Positions 1-10,816 of a DNA stretch of 64,000 nt are shown here, piece by piece. The notes below the pieces were generated by a model. The model was given only the letters and a program-made list of their open reading frames with translations, ran no database searches and was not told the DNA's origin. Every line of letters starts with the position of its first letter. The first letter of the stretch is position 1. The position numbers and the translations under genes are program-made. Source of the DNA: Doryteuthis pealeii (lineage: Eukaryota > Mollusca > Cephalopoda > Myopsida > Loliginidae); contig CM042156.1 in the NCBI GenBank assembly GCA_023376005.1, forward strand, positions 41,797,633-41,861,632, in the 5' to 3' direction.

Positions 1-356
1 TAAAACTAAACCTTTCAAGTCTTTTTTTTATTTCCGACCAAATGTCAGTATAAAATATATATTAGTCGATAATGATGCATTTTTAATTAAGACATTAAAA
101 ATTGTGCGCTTGCTTAATCGACAGTAAACATCTTAATTTTAAGTAGGTTGTCATTTAACAGCAACAATAACAATAATACAAGTTACTTAAATAAAAAGAA
201 AAAAGCTTTAAAATATATTATTATAGTTATATTATCAACATGACAAAATTGTAAATTTCTATGACAACGTTAAAGAGAAGTTCATTTTCATAAAACAAAA
301 TTTATTTTAGAGTTTATTTAAAAAAACAAAACAAAACAAAAAAATGTAAAACTCAC

Positions 357-669
357 CGCAGATACGGTCTTCTGTGAGCTGAGCCTACAAAAGATGACAA
401 CGAAAAATATTATTTTTGGAATCTGGAGACAAAAGCAATAATTTTATTTAAAGCAAATAACATTTCGAAGTTTTAACAACTTACCATGACTTAGAACTAG
501 AAAAAGTATAAGAATCGCCTTGTAAAAAGCCTAAGTTGTGGGAAAATGGTGTAGCAGTTGACTGAAGACGAAAGACGATTAAAATATGGTGTGACTGTTC
601 CGGTGAATTGCATGATGGGAAAAATTGAACAGGCAAAACTAAACGCACGACATGCCCCGCCCACTTCAA
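357..669 (-). CDS. possible first exons of an unidentified minus-strand gene leaving the left edge
   Basis: I do not recognise the product. On the minus strand an open frame starting at 669 runs to a good splice donor at 485/484 (CATG|GTAAGT). A TTTTGTAG acceptor then opens a 28-nt micro-exon (384-357), which ends at a second good donor (TGCG|GTGAGT). Joined, the frame stays open through the micro-exon (residues SSKSW, then LSSQKTVSA) and leaves it in phase 0. A GC box (GGGCGGGG) lies at about 650-660, at the start of the frame, so this could instead be promoter plus 5' UTR. Later exons would be outside the window. Everything rests on splice-site quality; no homology is seen. Confidence 0.25.
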
Positions 670-1018
670 CAGTTGAAATTATCAGTTCACTTTTTAGTTC
701 ATAGAAGTTAAGCAGCGATGAGTATGGTCAGTACTTAGATGAATGACCACTTTAAAACAGCAAATACTGTAACGCCAAGACTAAGCAAAGCTTAGTAAAT
801 AAATAACTACTACGACACAAAACCATAGAGAACAAAAAATCTCCAGAAGATTATTGTAGCGCCAATTTAACATACTTTTCACTTAATCATTTTTGTTTTT
901 AGAGATGAACTCCGACTGCTGACAATGTCTCCACCAAAAACACCTTTCAGATAGTTTTTTTAGATTAATGTACAATGTGTAATACATTACATAGGAAACT
1001 ATAACTAATACAAGTATA

Positions 1019-1072
1019 GTACTAATGTACTATTCTATAGTAACTATAGAATAGTTAATAGTACATTAGTAC
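1019..1072. repeat. imperfect AT-rich inverted repeat (hairpin)
   Basis: Left arm 1019-1040 and right arm 1044-1072 are complementary except for a 7-base insertion in the right arm; the loop is 3 bases. There is no sign of a gene around it. Confidence 0.6.
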
Positions 1073-2290
1073 AAGAGTACTTGTACAATGTAGAAATGCT
1101 ATTCTGTCTATCTCATAGCCGAAGTAGTTGCGTACTTTCCATCGGTACCTTATGTCGTGTACAAAAGACTTTCATAAAATCCCAGTTTTCTTGTCCTTGA
1201 ACCAACCGTGTGTATTTTTTTTTTATCTTTAATTCGTTAGACAACTAACAGCTTTTTTTTTACAAAAAGCCTCGGCAAAAAACGCACTTCTCCTCAGCTA
1301 GTTCTAATAACTTTTTTGACGAGAAAAAAAAATGACAAGATATTTAATTTTAGCCGTAACAAAATCAGTGACTTAAATAAATATCACACATGCAAAAGAT
1401 CGGTGTTCGATTCGAGGTAAAAAAATAAAAATATAAAAAACAATTTCGAATAAAAAAAAAAGATTTTAAGGCAGTTTAGGAAAGGATTTTTTTTAAATGT
1501 TTTTCTTATTAAAAAAAGATACACATTTATTTTATTTTCGAGCTTTAATTCGGACTCTGCGTTTTAAATTAAAATTATGATTTTTTTTTGATACATTGTT
1601 TAATTTGAAACAAAAGTCTGTATTGCGATATGAGGTGTACTAAAACAACGTCAGCAACTTGTTGAACTGAGTCAGTCCTCTGTTACCATAAATATTTTTT
1701 TAAGGCGAAGTAATTTGTCCTTTTTTTATTTCCTCCACACCATATAAGGAAACAAAATGTGGTCTGGCAACATTTTTATAAGTCGTTAGTCCAATGAACT
1801 ACCAAGACCCAACCTACTTTTTTTTAACATACAAAAAAGACTACTGCCTTTACTTATGGTCTTTTTGGCTTGACATCTCACATTCCAAAATATTTATTCA
1901 CTAAATCAATTATAGAAAAAGTCCATAGTAACTTTTTAAAAAGCAATATACCAAACACATTCATAGTCTGTTGCTCTCCCTTCTCAAAATAATTTGTACC
2001 TACGCTGAAAAAAAAATTATTTAAACAGATAATATTGGCTTGTTGATTTTACGGCATTTTAACCATAGGATTATTTTATGCCAAATATTACAGTACAAGA
2101 AAGTATTTTCACAGTCGGCACTTCATTATTTATTGTAAATGTAATGTCAATTTTATTTTTAAGAAACCAATGTATTAATAATGTCATTCAAAATCATTTT
2201 AAACATTATCTCAAACAAGATCTATTTCGCCCACAGATGGAACGCTAACTTGTTATAATGGACACTTAGAGAGTGGGATGCTAACCAAGT
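1073..2290. other. AT-rich stretch without recognisable genes
   Basis: Homopolymer-rich AT sequence. No long open frame, RNA gene or window repeat family was recognised. Confidence 0.5.
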
Positions 2291-2946
2291 CAAGTCAGAG
2301 TGGACCTGGGAGTAATAGCAATAAATGGGTACTCCATACTCTCCACAGCTCCAGAACTGGAGCTTCGCCACTGGATGCGGTTAGCCCCGTCGGTGGGGCT
2401 TTAGAATTTACCGACTGCACCTCTGTAGAGAGGTAAGACTCCGCCCTCCAATGGGGCCACCTGTTGGCCGTGGATGGCGACCTGTGATGCTTAAGGACGG
2501 AACCCTGGTGGATGAGCAATCCATGACATGCAACACCCCACTTTGGTCCTTACTTAGGCTAGACGGGCAGTCGGAGAAGCCCCCTCCAATCAATGGTCAT
2601 GTCAAGCCCTAGCATCTATATGATTGTCCCAATCCTATTGCCCTTATGTCAAGCCCCAACGCTTTTTATCATATATGTGCTAGAAGGTGGCGGCTGAGGG
2701 TCTTCATGTCTTGGGTATAATGTTAAACAATCTGATAGTAAGGTTCAAGTTCTGGAGCTCTGGGAAATGTGGAGCACACCTTCATCATTGCTCCCAGGTC
2801 CACTCTGACCCGGAGTGGTAGTATCTGCTAGGGTTTAGGTTAAATAGAAAAAATGAGTTAAAAATTTGTTTAAAAAAATTGAGTTTGAAAATGTCTTTGG
2901 CATAAAATAACCCAACAATGGTTGGCATGCCATAAAATCCAACCAT
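2291..2946 (-). repeat. interspersed repeat family V ('GGCATATCAACC' tail), near-complete copy
   Basis: Non-coding interspersed element of about 650 bp. A reverse-oriented relative lies at 43970-44530 and shorter pieces lie elsewhere. Its two ends are inverted copies of each other: 2297-2370 matches the complement of about 2750-2815, including the shared 'CAGAGTGGACCTGGGAG' block. The short open frames in it are by-products. The 3' portion ends in the GGCATATCAACC/AACC tail that also ends the LINE fragment at 18.0-18.4 kb, so family V may be LINE-mobilised. Confidence 0.65.
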
Positions 2947-2990
2947 CGACTTGTTGCCATGTACCACAGTAAGCTTAGTAAATAACCTCA

Positions 2991-3014
2991 GTGTGTGTGT
3001 GTGTGTGTGTGTGA
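2991..3014. repeat. (GT)n microsatellite
   Basis: Twelve uninterrupted GT units. Confidence 0.9.
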
Positions 3015-3057
3015 GAACTCCAAGAGAATCGTTCAATGCAATTATAACTGAACTGAG

Positions 3058-3120
3058 AATCTGTTGGGTTAGATTTGTTTGTTTAATGGCATATCAACCT
3101 TCATGGGTTATTTAATGCCT
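3058..3120 (+). repeat. family V tail fragment
   Basis: Contains GGCATATCAACC followed by GGGTTATTTAATGCC, the conserved tail block of family V. It directly abuts SINE-A. Confidence 0.5.
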
Positions 3121-3375
3121 AGGGCCGGGTTAACTCAGTCGGTAGAGCGTTCGGCTAAAAACCACAAGGTTCCTAGTTCGATACCCGCCCTCGCCAACTC
3201 AGCGTATGAGTAGCACAGGGATTTGTGTCGTAAAGTAAGGAGCTGATGGTAGGTGTGGCGCTTCACCTCAGATGCTAAAATAATCTCCTTGGTCTAGCGC
3301 TAGTGAAAAGGGAATAGACTCCCTCGCTGCATGGCTGATACCGACAATAGGCCGCCCCAATGACTTTACTTTTAC
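3121..3375 (+). mobile_element. SINE-A (tRNA-Lys-like head), copy 1
   Basis: The head carries a Pol III A box (TAACTCAGTCGGTAGAGCG) and B box (AGTTCGATACC), like a lysine-type tRNA. A conserved body of about 175 bp follows and ends near CGCCCC and a TTTACTTTTACT tail. Five more copies are in this window (19.5, 23.4, 47.2, 57.1 and 59.0 kb). No protein is encoded; movement would depend on a LINE. Confidence 0.85.
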
Positions 3376-3481
3376 TCATCTTTTAAGAACATTAAATAAG
3401 TTAGTTACTTGAAACTATATAATTGCGTATGAATTCTTAGTATCAGCTAAGAATACTTGAAACAATATGTGTGCAAATTAT

Positions 3482-3545
3482 AGTTTGGTTTGGTTTCTTT
3501 GTTTAATGGGATATCAACTTTTGTGGATTATTTAATGTCAAAAAC
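3482..3545 (+). repeat. family V tail fragment
   Basis: Divergent copy of the ATATCAAC / ATTATTTAATGTC tail block. Confidence 0.45.
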
Positions 3546-3554
3546 CATCCTTGT

Positions 3555-3725
3555 AGAAGAACAGTAGTGGTACTATTTAACCCATAGCTGGAGGGATGAA
3601 AAGGTTCATGCCTTTCTCAAGGGTATTTGTCCAAAAGTGAATGTAACAGCACAAGTTTAGACTTACTTCAATGTCAGAGTCCAGCACATCATTACCCACT
3701 ACACCACAGGAACTCTCCCATAAGT
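3555..3725 (-). mobile_element. SINE-B/C chimeric copy
   Basis: Read on the minus strand, a tRNA-Gln-like head (GTTCCTGTGGTGTAGTGG) is followed by the SINE-B body block (GAGAAAGGCATGAACC ... CATCCCTCCAGCTATGGG). Head and body come from two families otherwise seen apart in the window. Confidence 0.55.
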
Positions 3726-5205
3726 TTTTTTTATATACTAGCAGGACCTGTGGATATACCACAGGATGATAATCTAATAATTACAATGTTTTATATGTTT
3801 ACTTAAGAGCTATTGCAAAGAGTTCAATATGTAAAAAGTATAATAACCTTGACAATCTGGTTAAATTAGGTTGAAAAGTTTTAAGCGCTGGTCAAAGTAA
3901 AATGATACTCTGAATCTGTAGCGGTAGACAAGACAGAGAACTGGATGTTCACCCTGTGACGTTTAAGAAAATTGGTTCATAAAATAGTCTGTATGCAGGG
4001 AGGCTCTGCACAACCTTTCTTGTAAAACAAATAAACACAAAATAGGGGCTCTTTTAAAACCAATCAAAATTGTTTATGCCCAAATACAAAATCATTTCAA
4101 CTGATCCCCTTTGATTCATCAGTTGACTATAAAAAGAGATATGTTTTTCAATTCAAGACAGAGGAGCCCCAATTTACAGAGTGATCTTGTTACACAATTT
4201 ATGAGCAGTTATAAATTATGAATATACCTGTAGTTAGAATTTTTGAATAGGGTCTGAAACTTAAAAACAACGGGGTCCATGGGAAGTTACCCTCAGTTGT
4301 GACGGGTAATGACCTTTTATTTGACCCCTTGAAAGCGCACGATTGGATGTGTGGGAATAGGTTTTAGTTTAGTTAGTCAGATCAAAGAGGATGTCTCTTA
4401 AGGTTCGCAACTCACCCACAGCGGAATCAAATGGGCAGGGTTGAAGATAAAAACTTGATCAAGAAACAAAGAAGTCTTGTTGTCTTAATTAAATGTTAAA
4501 ACAAACAATGACCAGCCCTGCACAAAGAAGAATCAAAGAAGAAGAACCAACCCTTAACAACAGAAGCCTACTAGACGAAAGAACATGGCGGCCAAGGTAG
4601 AAACAACAAGTAAAAGAGTATCAAGTAAGAAAGACCATCATATCATCTAATATATCTATCTCTCTGTCTGTCTCTCTGTCTGTCTGTCTCTCCCTCTATT
4701 ATATCCCCAATGTTTTATAAGGGCTATATAACAATCTGAGTAATTCTAAAAAAAATTGTCTGTTCTAATACTAGCATTATCGGTAAGACCACCACGGACA
4801 ACCAGTTCTCCAAGCTAGGAACAGTGAACCACCTCGGCTTTTATGCCTCCTCACAGGCCGAACCACTCCAACTATCAGGGGTGACAGGACACTTACCACA
4901 AGTCACCGCTCACAACCTCCAGGTTGTGAGTACAATCACTGTAGCCTCACAAGGGAACTCACTTCACCCCTTGCTACACAGACCACAACACTGTTAAGAT
5001 CAGCTAGAATACTTAGAAGAGTCCTGGAGATCTAAGGAGACTTTCTATCACTCAGACTTCATGGAAAACCCACCAGTTGGAATTAGTGTGAAAAACTTGC
5101 AAGGAGTAAAATGATATGTAAACCTTGGAAGAGAGTTGTACCTATCACTGTTGGAGCACTTGGCACAGTTCCAAAGAGCAAAAAAAGGTTGGAAAAACTG
5201 GAAAT
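3726..5205. other. no recognised gene; short CT/GT-rich microsatellite near 4660-4695
   Basis: The sequence is less AT-rich between 4.3 and 5.1 kb but has no convincing open frame or named repeat. A CTCTGTCTGT-type simple repeat sits at about 4660-4695. Confidence 0.4.
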
Positions 5206-5251
5206 CTGAGGTAAAAATTAAGAACATTGATGTTCTTAATTTTTACCTCAG
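5206..5251. repeat. perfect 22-bp palindrome with 2-base loop
   Basis: Arms 5206-5227 and 5230-5251 are perfect reverse complements around a TG loop. It lies just upstream of a SINE-B copy. Confidence 0.9.
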
Positions 5252-5278
5252 GGCATGTTTACATTTTACCTCATACAT

Positions 5279-5556
5279 ATTTACCAACCCCTCCACACAA
5301 GCAGGATGTGACACAAGGTCAATTTATTAAGCGGAGTTTAACAGGTTTGAATTCAGAGTTTTCCTTCTCCTAGACTGGCTACCTAGCCATGGTTAAAGTG
5401 CCCAGTCTGCACTGCTATTTACCCATAGCTGGAGGGATGATTGGATTCATACCTTTCTCAGCGCTATGTGAAATTCAAACAGCTTCATCCAGGAATTGAA
5501 CTCGGGTCGTCGTGTCCATTTCCTATGACTCTAACCATTAGACCACATGCCTCCCT
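5279..5556 (-). mobile_element. SINE-B (tRNA-like head), copy at 5.3 kb
   Basis: On the minus strand: a head with A box (GTGGTCTAATGG) and B box (CGAGTTCAATTCC), the CATCCCTCCAGCTATGGG body, and the TTGACCTTGTGTCACATCC 3' block. Members of this family often end against (TA)n. Confidence 0.8.
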
Positions 5557-6019
5557 TGATGATGATGGCACTGATAAAAACAATTTGAACAATGAGGAGA
5601 AGTTCTTTCTTCTTCTATCATAGTTCTCTCTTCTCCATCTTTCATTGTTCTTTTGGAATTCTTTGTCAACTGGGTGTGTCTGTTTCTTCATATCAGGTCA
5701 GTGTTTCTTCTTCCATTGGGGTTGTTTGCTTCACTGTGCATTTTAGTCATGGAAACAACACAGAGGCATATTTTTGTGCACACACTTTTATTACCCCAAA
5801 TCACTTATTTCCTGATACATTATTTGCCACACACACACACACAAAGAGCATAACTATATCTGCCTGAATCAGACACTTAGTCTCCAACTGACTAAATTCT
5901 AATCTATTTTCCCAGAGTCACCTGATCAAGTGACTCTCTAGACCAATGAGGGATGTGCTTCCAGATGACCATGGGGATGACACTCTGTCTATCAAACTCT
6001 ATGACTATCATATTTTTCC
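5557..6019. other. spacer without recognised gene
   Basis: Open frames at 5592-5867 lack homology and run into an (AC)n tract at about 5830-5843. I see no gene. Confidence 0.4.
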
Positions 6020-6027
6020 ATTCGGTT

Positions 6028-6293
6028 GGACCATATGACCTTTAGGCACCCCTTTTTTATCTCAATTAAGAAAGGACATGTTTTTCATTTACACTGTCAA
6101 TATCCGGTTGTTTTAACAGACGATTTTTAGATTTTTTTTTAATTATAAAACTAACCCCTAACCCTAACCCTAACCCCTAACTCTAACTCCTAACCCAAAC
6201 TCCTAACAAACAACTGGATATTGAAGGTGTAAATGAAAAACATGTCCTTTCTTAATCGAGATCAAAAAGGGGTGCCTAAAGGTAATATGGTCC
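6028..6293. mobile_element. foldback element family C, copy 1 (TTAGGG-like core)
   Basis: Terminal inverted repeats of about 80 bp start GGACCATATGACC and are flanked by an 8-bp target duplication with one mismatch (6020-6027 ATTCGGTT, 6294-6301 ATACGGTT). The axis carries CCCTAA-type repeats. It has no coding capacity. TIRs beginning GG with 8-bp TSDs could suit Merlin-like or foldback elements; the class is not settled. Confidence 0.8.
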
Positions 6294-6569
6294 ATACGGT
6301 TTATTGTCATTTTAAAATCTACACTACCTTACAAAAATGATAAGCTTCTGCCCATCCATTATGCAACAGCTGAAGTATTACAAAAACTTATTGTCACTTG
6401 ATCTCTCACGAAAACTATCAGACACACAGAGTAAACATACAAATATATGAAATCATCAAAATAATGATGCTGAAAATATTGGTATCAAAATATAAAATCA
6501 TTGGAATAATGGTGCTGAAAAATGCTTTGGGGTAAGACTTTAAGATGTAGGACTTCATTAAAAGCTGTT

Positions 6570-6805
6570 GGATCATATTACCTTTAGGCACCCCTTTTTG
6601 ATCTCGATTAAGAAAGGACATGTTTTTCATTTACACCGTCAATATCCGGTTGTTTGTTAGGGGTTAGGGTTAGGAGTTAGTTTTATTAATTTTTTTTTAA
6701 ATCTAAAAATCGTCTGTTAAAACAACTGGATATTGACGGTGTAAATGAAAAATATATCCTTTCATAATCGAGATCAAAAAGGGGTGCCTAAAGGTCATAT
6801 GGTCC
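6570..6805. mobile_element. foldback element family C, copy 2
   Basis: Same TIRs as copy 1. Flanking 8-bp duplications are AAGCTGTT (6562-6569) and AAACTGTT (6806-6813). The core has TTAGGG-type repeats in the opposite orientation to copy 1. Confidence 0.8.
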
Positions 6806-6999
6806 AAACTGTTTTAATGTCAAAAATTATGCAAGCCACTATGATTGTATGTGTCATCTCATTTAGTAAGTAGGTAAATTGAGTTGAAAACTATTTATAG
6901 CACTAGTACCTACCAATTATAAAGGGAAAATGGTAGAGTGAGGAATAATGATTTTTAGAAAATAATTTTGACCATATTCTGGATATAACTTTACTCTCT

Positions 7000-7128
7000 G
7001 GAGGTGTGTGGTGTAATGGTCACCGTTGTAGGAAATGGGCTTGTTGACCCGAGTTCAAATCCTGAATGAGGCTGTTACCACACACACCAGGGTTAAAGAG
7101 CCCAGTCTGCCCTACTATTTACCCTCAT
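7000..7128 (+). mobile_element. SINE-B, partial/deleted copy
   Basis: Complete tRNA-like head (GTGTGGTGTAATGG; CGAGTTCAAATCC). The body resumes at the GGTTAAAGAGCCCAGTCTG block, so the middle has been lost. Confidence 0.7.
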
Positions 7129-7416
7129 ATATGTGTGTATGTGTTCTTGTGTTTTCCACTTTTTAAAAAAGTTTGTGTTATGACTCATTCCTTTTACAAA
7201 TGATATATATTAGTAGAATTTTTACCTATTATCCAAAATAGTGTAAAGCAAAGTAGTAATTACCATTAATCTATATGGGAGAATTTTTTGAACATTCCCA
7301 GAGTCAGAAAATAACATTCTAATGTCTGCCTGCTTCAGTGTAAAAGGTTAAAGTTCATTGTCAGCTGGGACTGATTTTGAAAGGCTTGAAACATAACAGG
7401 TATGCTTTGACTATTC

Positions 7417-7916
7417 GGGTATATTCGCGGAGTTCCGTCCCGGCCTCCTGCCTCAAAAACTGCTAGCCGGTGGCTGCTGAAAAAAAAAACACCAGCTACG
7501 ATTGAAGTCCGTAGCCAAAGCAGTGTCACTTGAAAAAAAACTAGGGTTAGGGTTTAGAGTTAGGGTTAGGGTTGGAGTTGGGGTTTAAGGTTAGTTTAAT
7601 GGGAAAATAAATAAATAATTTGGGCTCTGTTTTTTTTTGGTCACCCTGTATACTAGTTAAAATTAACAGTTTTATTACAAAATTAGTGGGTTCTGTTTTT
7701 TCTGGGTCACCCTGTATACAGAGGGGGTTAGGGTTAGGGTTAGAGTTGGGGTTGGGGTTGGGTTTTTGGCAAAAATGTCCTAAGTTGGTTGGGGTTTTTT
7801 TTCAAGTGACACCGCTTCGGCTATGGACTTTAATTGTAGCTGGTGTTTTTTTTTCAGCAGCCACCGGCTAGTGGTTTTTGAGGCAGGAGACCGGGACGGA
7901 ACTCTGTGAATATTAC
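7417..7916. mobile_element. foldback element family F with 9-bp target duplication
   Basis: Inverted arms of about 115 bp (7421-7545 and about 7790-7913) surround a centre with TTAGGG-like repeats and a nested piece of family G. The element is flanked by perfect 9-bp repeats TGACTATTC (7408-7416 and 7917-7925). A 9-bp TSD with long TIRs is typical of MULE/foldback elements. No transposase is present. Confidence 0.75.
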
Positions 7917-8004
7917 TGACTATTCAATTTGGCTTATTTGTTTGACTTCTTAAGTGTGCACTTAAAACATTATGCAAACCTAAAAAAAGACAAGGCGCAT
8001 TGGA

Positions 8005-8245
8005 GGCACGTGGTGTAATGGATATAGTCATAGGAAATGGAATTGTTGACCTGAGTTCAAATCCTGGACTAAGCTACAGTTCACATAACGCTAATACCCT
8101 TGAGAAAGGTATGAATCTAACTACTCTCCCTCCAGCTATGGGTAAATAGTAGAGCAGACCGAGCTCTTTAACCTTTGTTAGGCAACCAGTCTAGGGGAAG
8201 GAAAACTCTGAATTCAAACCTGTTAAACTCCACTTGGAGTGGTCA
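8005..8245 (+). mobile_element. SINE-B copy
   Basis: Head CGTGGTGTAATGG and GAGTTCAAATCC, then the CTCCCTCCAGCTATGGG body. It stops at the AACTCCAC block, so it is 3'-truncated. Confidence 0.8.
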
Positions 8246-8307
8246 CTACTAGAATAGGCTCAGTCCTAATTAGTGATCTATTTAACTAATTTTTTAAAAC
8301 TAATTTT

Positions 8308-8547
8308 GGACCATATTACCATTAGGCACCCCTTTTTGATCTTGATTAAGAAAGGACATGTTTTTCATTTACACCATCAATATCCAGTTGTTTGTTAGGG
8401 GTTAGGTTAGGGGTTAGGGGTTAGTTTTATAATTTAAAAAAAATCTAAAAATCGTCTGTTAAAACAACCGGATATTGACAGTGTAAGTAAAAAACATGTC
8501 CTTTCTTAATCGAGATCAAAAAGGGGTGCCTAAAGGTAATATGGTCC
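8308..8547. mobile_element. foldback element family C, copy 3
   Basis: Family C TIRs with a perfect 8-bp TSD CTAATTTT (8300-8307 and 8548-8555). The core has TTAGG-type repeats. Confidence 0.85.
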
Positions 8548-8825
8548 CTAATTTTTATTTTACAAGCAAATCCAGGTATCATAAAAGAGACAAAGGAATA
8601 GAGGTGTCATAGAAGAGACCAGCTAATTCAAGTTTTATAAAAGAAAATGAGCAAGGGTTATATCTATCTATCTATGTGGGAATTTTTATCCCCGGAAAAA
8701 GCACTGTTTAAACTCTAAGTTTTATGGGAGAATAAACCGTACTTAAGACACAGTGAGGAGAAGGACGCTACTTTTGAAGAAAAGGAGACCAACAACTTTT
8801 TGTTCTACAAAATATTTACTGTACA

Positions 8826-9115
8826 TATATATATTTACCAGCCCCTCCGCACACATAGGATGTGACACAAGGTCAATTTCTTAAGCGGAGTTCAGCAGGT
8901 TTGAATTCAGAGTTTTCCTTTTTCTAGACTGGTTGCCTAACCAAGGTTAAAGAGCCCAGTCTGCCCTACTATTTATCCATAGCTGGAGAGAGAGTAGAAT
9001 TCATACCTTTCCCAAGGGTATTAGCGCTAAGGGAAATGCAATTACCACGTCCAGGATTTGAACTCGTGTTGACGAGTCCATTTCCTATGACTTTAACCAT
9101 TACACCACACGCTTC
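8826..9115 (-). mobile_element. SINE-B copy
   Basis: Full-length family member on the minus strand. Its 3' end abuts a short (TA)n tract. Confidence 0.8.
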
Positions 9116-9176
9116 CTACTTTTTTACTGTACATATAAACAAAATATAAAACAGGGATATACAATACAAAACAAGC

Positions 9177-9412
9177 GGACCAAGTTACCTTTAAGCACCC
9201 CAGGGGCGACTTGGATTCAGAGGGACATGTTTTGCTTTGCACCGTCAACATCCGTTTGTTTGTTACCAGAGGATTTTAGATGCATTTTTTTTAAATTATA
9301 AAACTAACCCCTAACCCTAACCCTAACAAACAACCGCATGTTGATGGTGCAAAGCGAAACATGTCCTTCTGAATCCAGGTCGACCCTGGGGTGCTTAAAG
9401 GTAACTTGGTCT
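9177..9412. mobile_element. foldback element family C, divergent copy 4
   Basis: TIRs are diverged (GGACCAAGTTACC ... CACCCCAGGG) but the layout, CCCTAA-type core and 8-bp TSD are the same: AAACAAGC at 9169-9176 and 9413-9420, perfect. Confidence 0.8.
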
Positions 9413-10005
9413 AAACAAGCAAATAATTCAAAGGTGTTTGGCTGGTTAAAGATAGTTAAGGCTGCAGATATTAAATTTAAAAATATCAATAACAAAATAC
9501 AACAAGAAATAACTAATGATATTAAAGAAATTAAGGAAAGTAAATACATATTCGTTAAATAGATATTGCCATCTATGTACTGAAGAAAAACTGGCGATTG
9601 TTAGTTATTTAAATAATAGGGAATTACTAAATCAAAGATCTGAGGTTCTCAATAGTTGTAAACATAAAAAAACATGGCTTCTTCGTGAATAGTGAGATAT
9701 TGATGTAATTTATGGTATTTATTAGAACTAAAGTAGTAAGATTCAAATTGATATTAAAAAATTAAAAAATTAAAAATAAATAAATAAAATAAAATAAAAT
9801 AATAGATTTAAACAGTGTTCTGTCTTTTTTCTTTGTTTTTTATTGGTTAGTTTGGTCTATGCTAATTTATTTGAGTCATCGTCGAAGGTGTTGTATAATT
9901 ATGAGTTTGCTCCAAATCTCTTTAGTCGGATCTTAGCCCTGAAGAGCACAAAGCAAAACTTTAAGTAGGTTTATCTGACTCATTAGGTTTATCTTTATTA
10001 TGTAT
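9413..10005. other. AT-rich spacer
   Basis: No gene recognised. A poly-A/AAATA tract at about 9760-9800 could be an old retroposon tail. Confidence 0.35.
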
Positions 10006-10036
10006 ATATATTTATATATATATATATATATATATG
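10006..10036. repeat. (TA)n microsatellite
   Basis: Alternating TA tract. Confidence 0.85.
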
Positions 10037-10208
10037 TTATATGCTCCCAAAATCCAGTAGAGCTCTCTAGGAGTGATTTTAATTGACTTTCACCACCAGC
10101 GTAATAAATCAATGATCGTCTGTTGTTTACAGACTTGATCTCTCTGGTGATTGTAAAATATACACACCGATGTATGTATTTATCAGTTAAAACACCGCTC
10201 CTTAATGG

Positions 10209-10283
10209 CGGCTGTCGATGGCCGAGAGGTTAAGGAACTGGGCTGATGAAAAGTCAGCTGGGTTCCGGTCCTGGTCAGAAGTA
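10209..10283 (+). other. tRNA-Ser-like sequence (Pol III promoter head of a ribozyme repeat)
   Basis: A-box-like GATGGCCGAGAGGTTAAGG and B-box-like GGGTTCCGGTCC are arranged as in a serine tRNA, but the cloverleaf is not intact. It ends only about 15 bases before a hammerhead ribozyme motif, so it probably supplied the Pol III promoter of a SINE-like ribozyme element. Confidence 0.6.
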
Positions 10284-10297
10284 GTTGCTGGGTCTAG

Positions 10298-10340
10298 CCA
10301 CACTGATGAGACATGAAACGTCGAAACATGGTGTCTGTGG
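10298..10340 (+). ncRNA. hammerhead ribozyme (type I, compact)
   Basis: All conserved parts are present in order: stem I CCACA (10298-10302), core CTGATGA (10303-10309), stem II GAC/GTC (10310-12, 10320-22), GAAA (10323-10326), stem III ACA/TGT with 3-base loop TGG (10326-10334), cleavage-site C at 10335, and stem I partner TGTGG (10336-10340). It would self-cleave RNA after 10335. Small hammerheads with short stem III are known from Penelope-like retroelements and retrozymes. A (TA)n tract follows directly. Confidence 0.75.
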
Positions 10341-10342
10341 AT

Positions 10343-10346
<4 letters not shown>

Positions 10347-10387
<41 letters not shown>
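10347..10387. repeat. (TA)n/(TG)n microsatellite
   Basis: Simple repeat directly downstream of the ribozyme motif. Confidence 0.9.
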
Positions 10388-10394
<7 letters not shown>

Positions 10395-10519
10395 ATTTAT
10401 ATAGATAAAAGGTGGCTTACCGGTGAATATGGGCACGATCGTTGGAGGTGCACAAAATCCAGGGGTTAAGTCAGCGATATTACAAATACAAAGTGCTCAA
10501 TACAAAGTAGAGCAAATTT

Positions 10520-10774
10520 ATTAAAGAAATGGATACAATAGAAACCTACTCGAGTTTCACCATTAGGATCTTCAGGGTTAAATCCACTAAATTAATCGAG
10601 GTACCGATTAATTGCAGCGGATTACACGTGTGTTCATTGAAGGTAACGTAACATCTTATTCAATGAACACACGTGTAATTGGCTGCAATTAATCGGTACC
10701 TCGATTTATTCAGTGGATTTAACCCTGAAGATCCTAATGGTGAAACTCGAGTAGGTTTCTATTGTATCCATTTC

Positions 10775-10780
<6 letters not shown>
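10520..10780. repeat. palindromic repeat with inverted hammerhead-like motifs
   Basis: Arms of about 85-100 bp (10520-10620 and 10660-10780) meet around a unique centre and run into (TA)n on the right. Plus motif 10721-10757: stem I AACC/GGTT, core CTGAAGA (10725-10731), GAAA (10742-10745), stem III ACTCGAGT. The same motif is on the minus strand at 10542-10580. Stem II is weak (CC/GG), so activity is uncertain. Confidence 0.6.
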
Positions 10781-10814
<34 letters not shown>

Positions 10815-10816
10815 CA

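Noticed and set aside
6150..6200. Chromosome end (TTAGGG/CCCTAA runs)
   Set aside because: Runs are short, degenerate and internal to foldback elements with TSDs, so they are interstitial.
10209..10283. Functional tRNA-Ser gene
   Set aside because: A and B boxes are present but the acceptor and anticodon stems do not pair; more likely a retroelement promoter.
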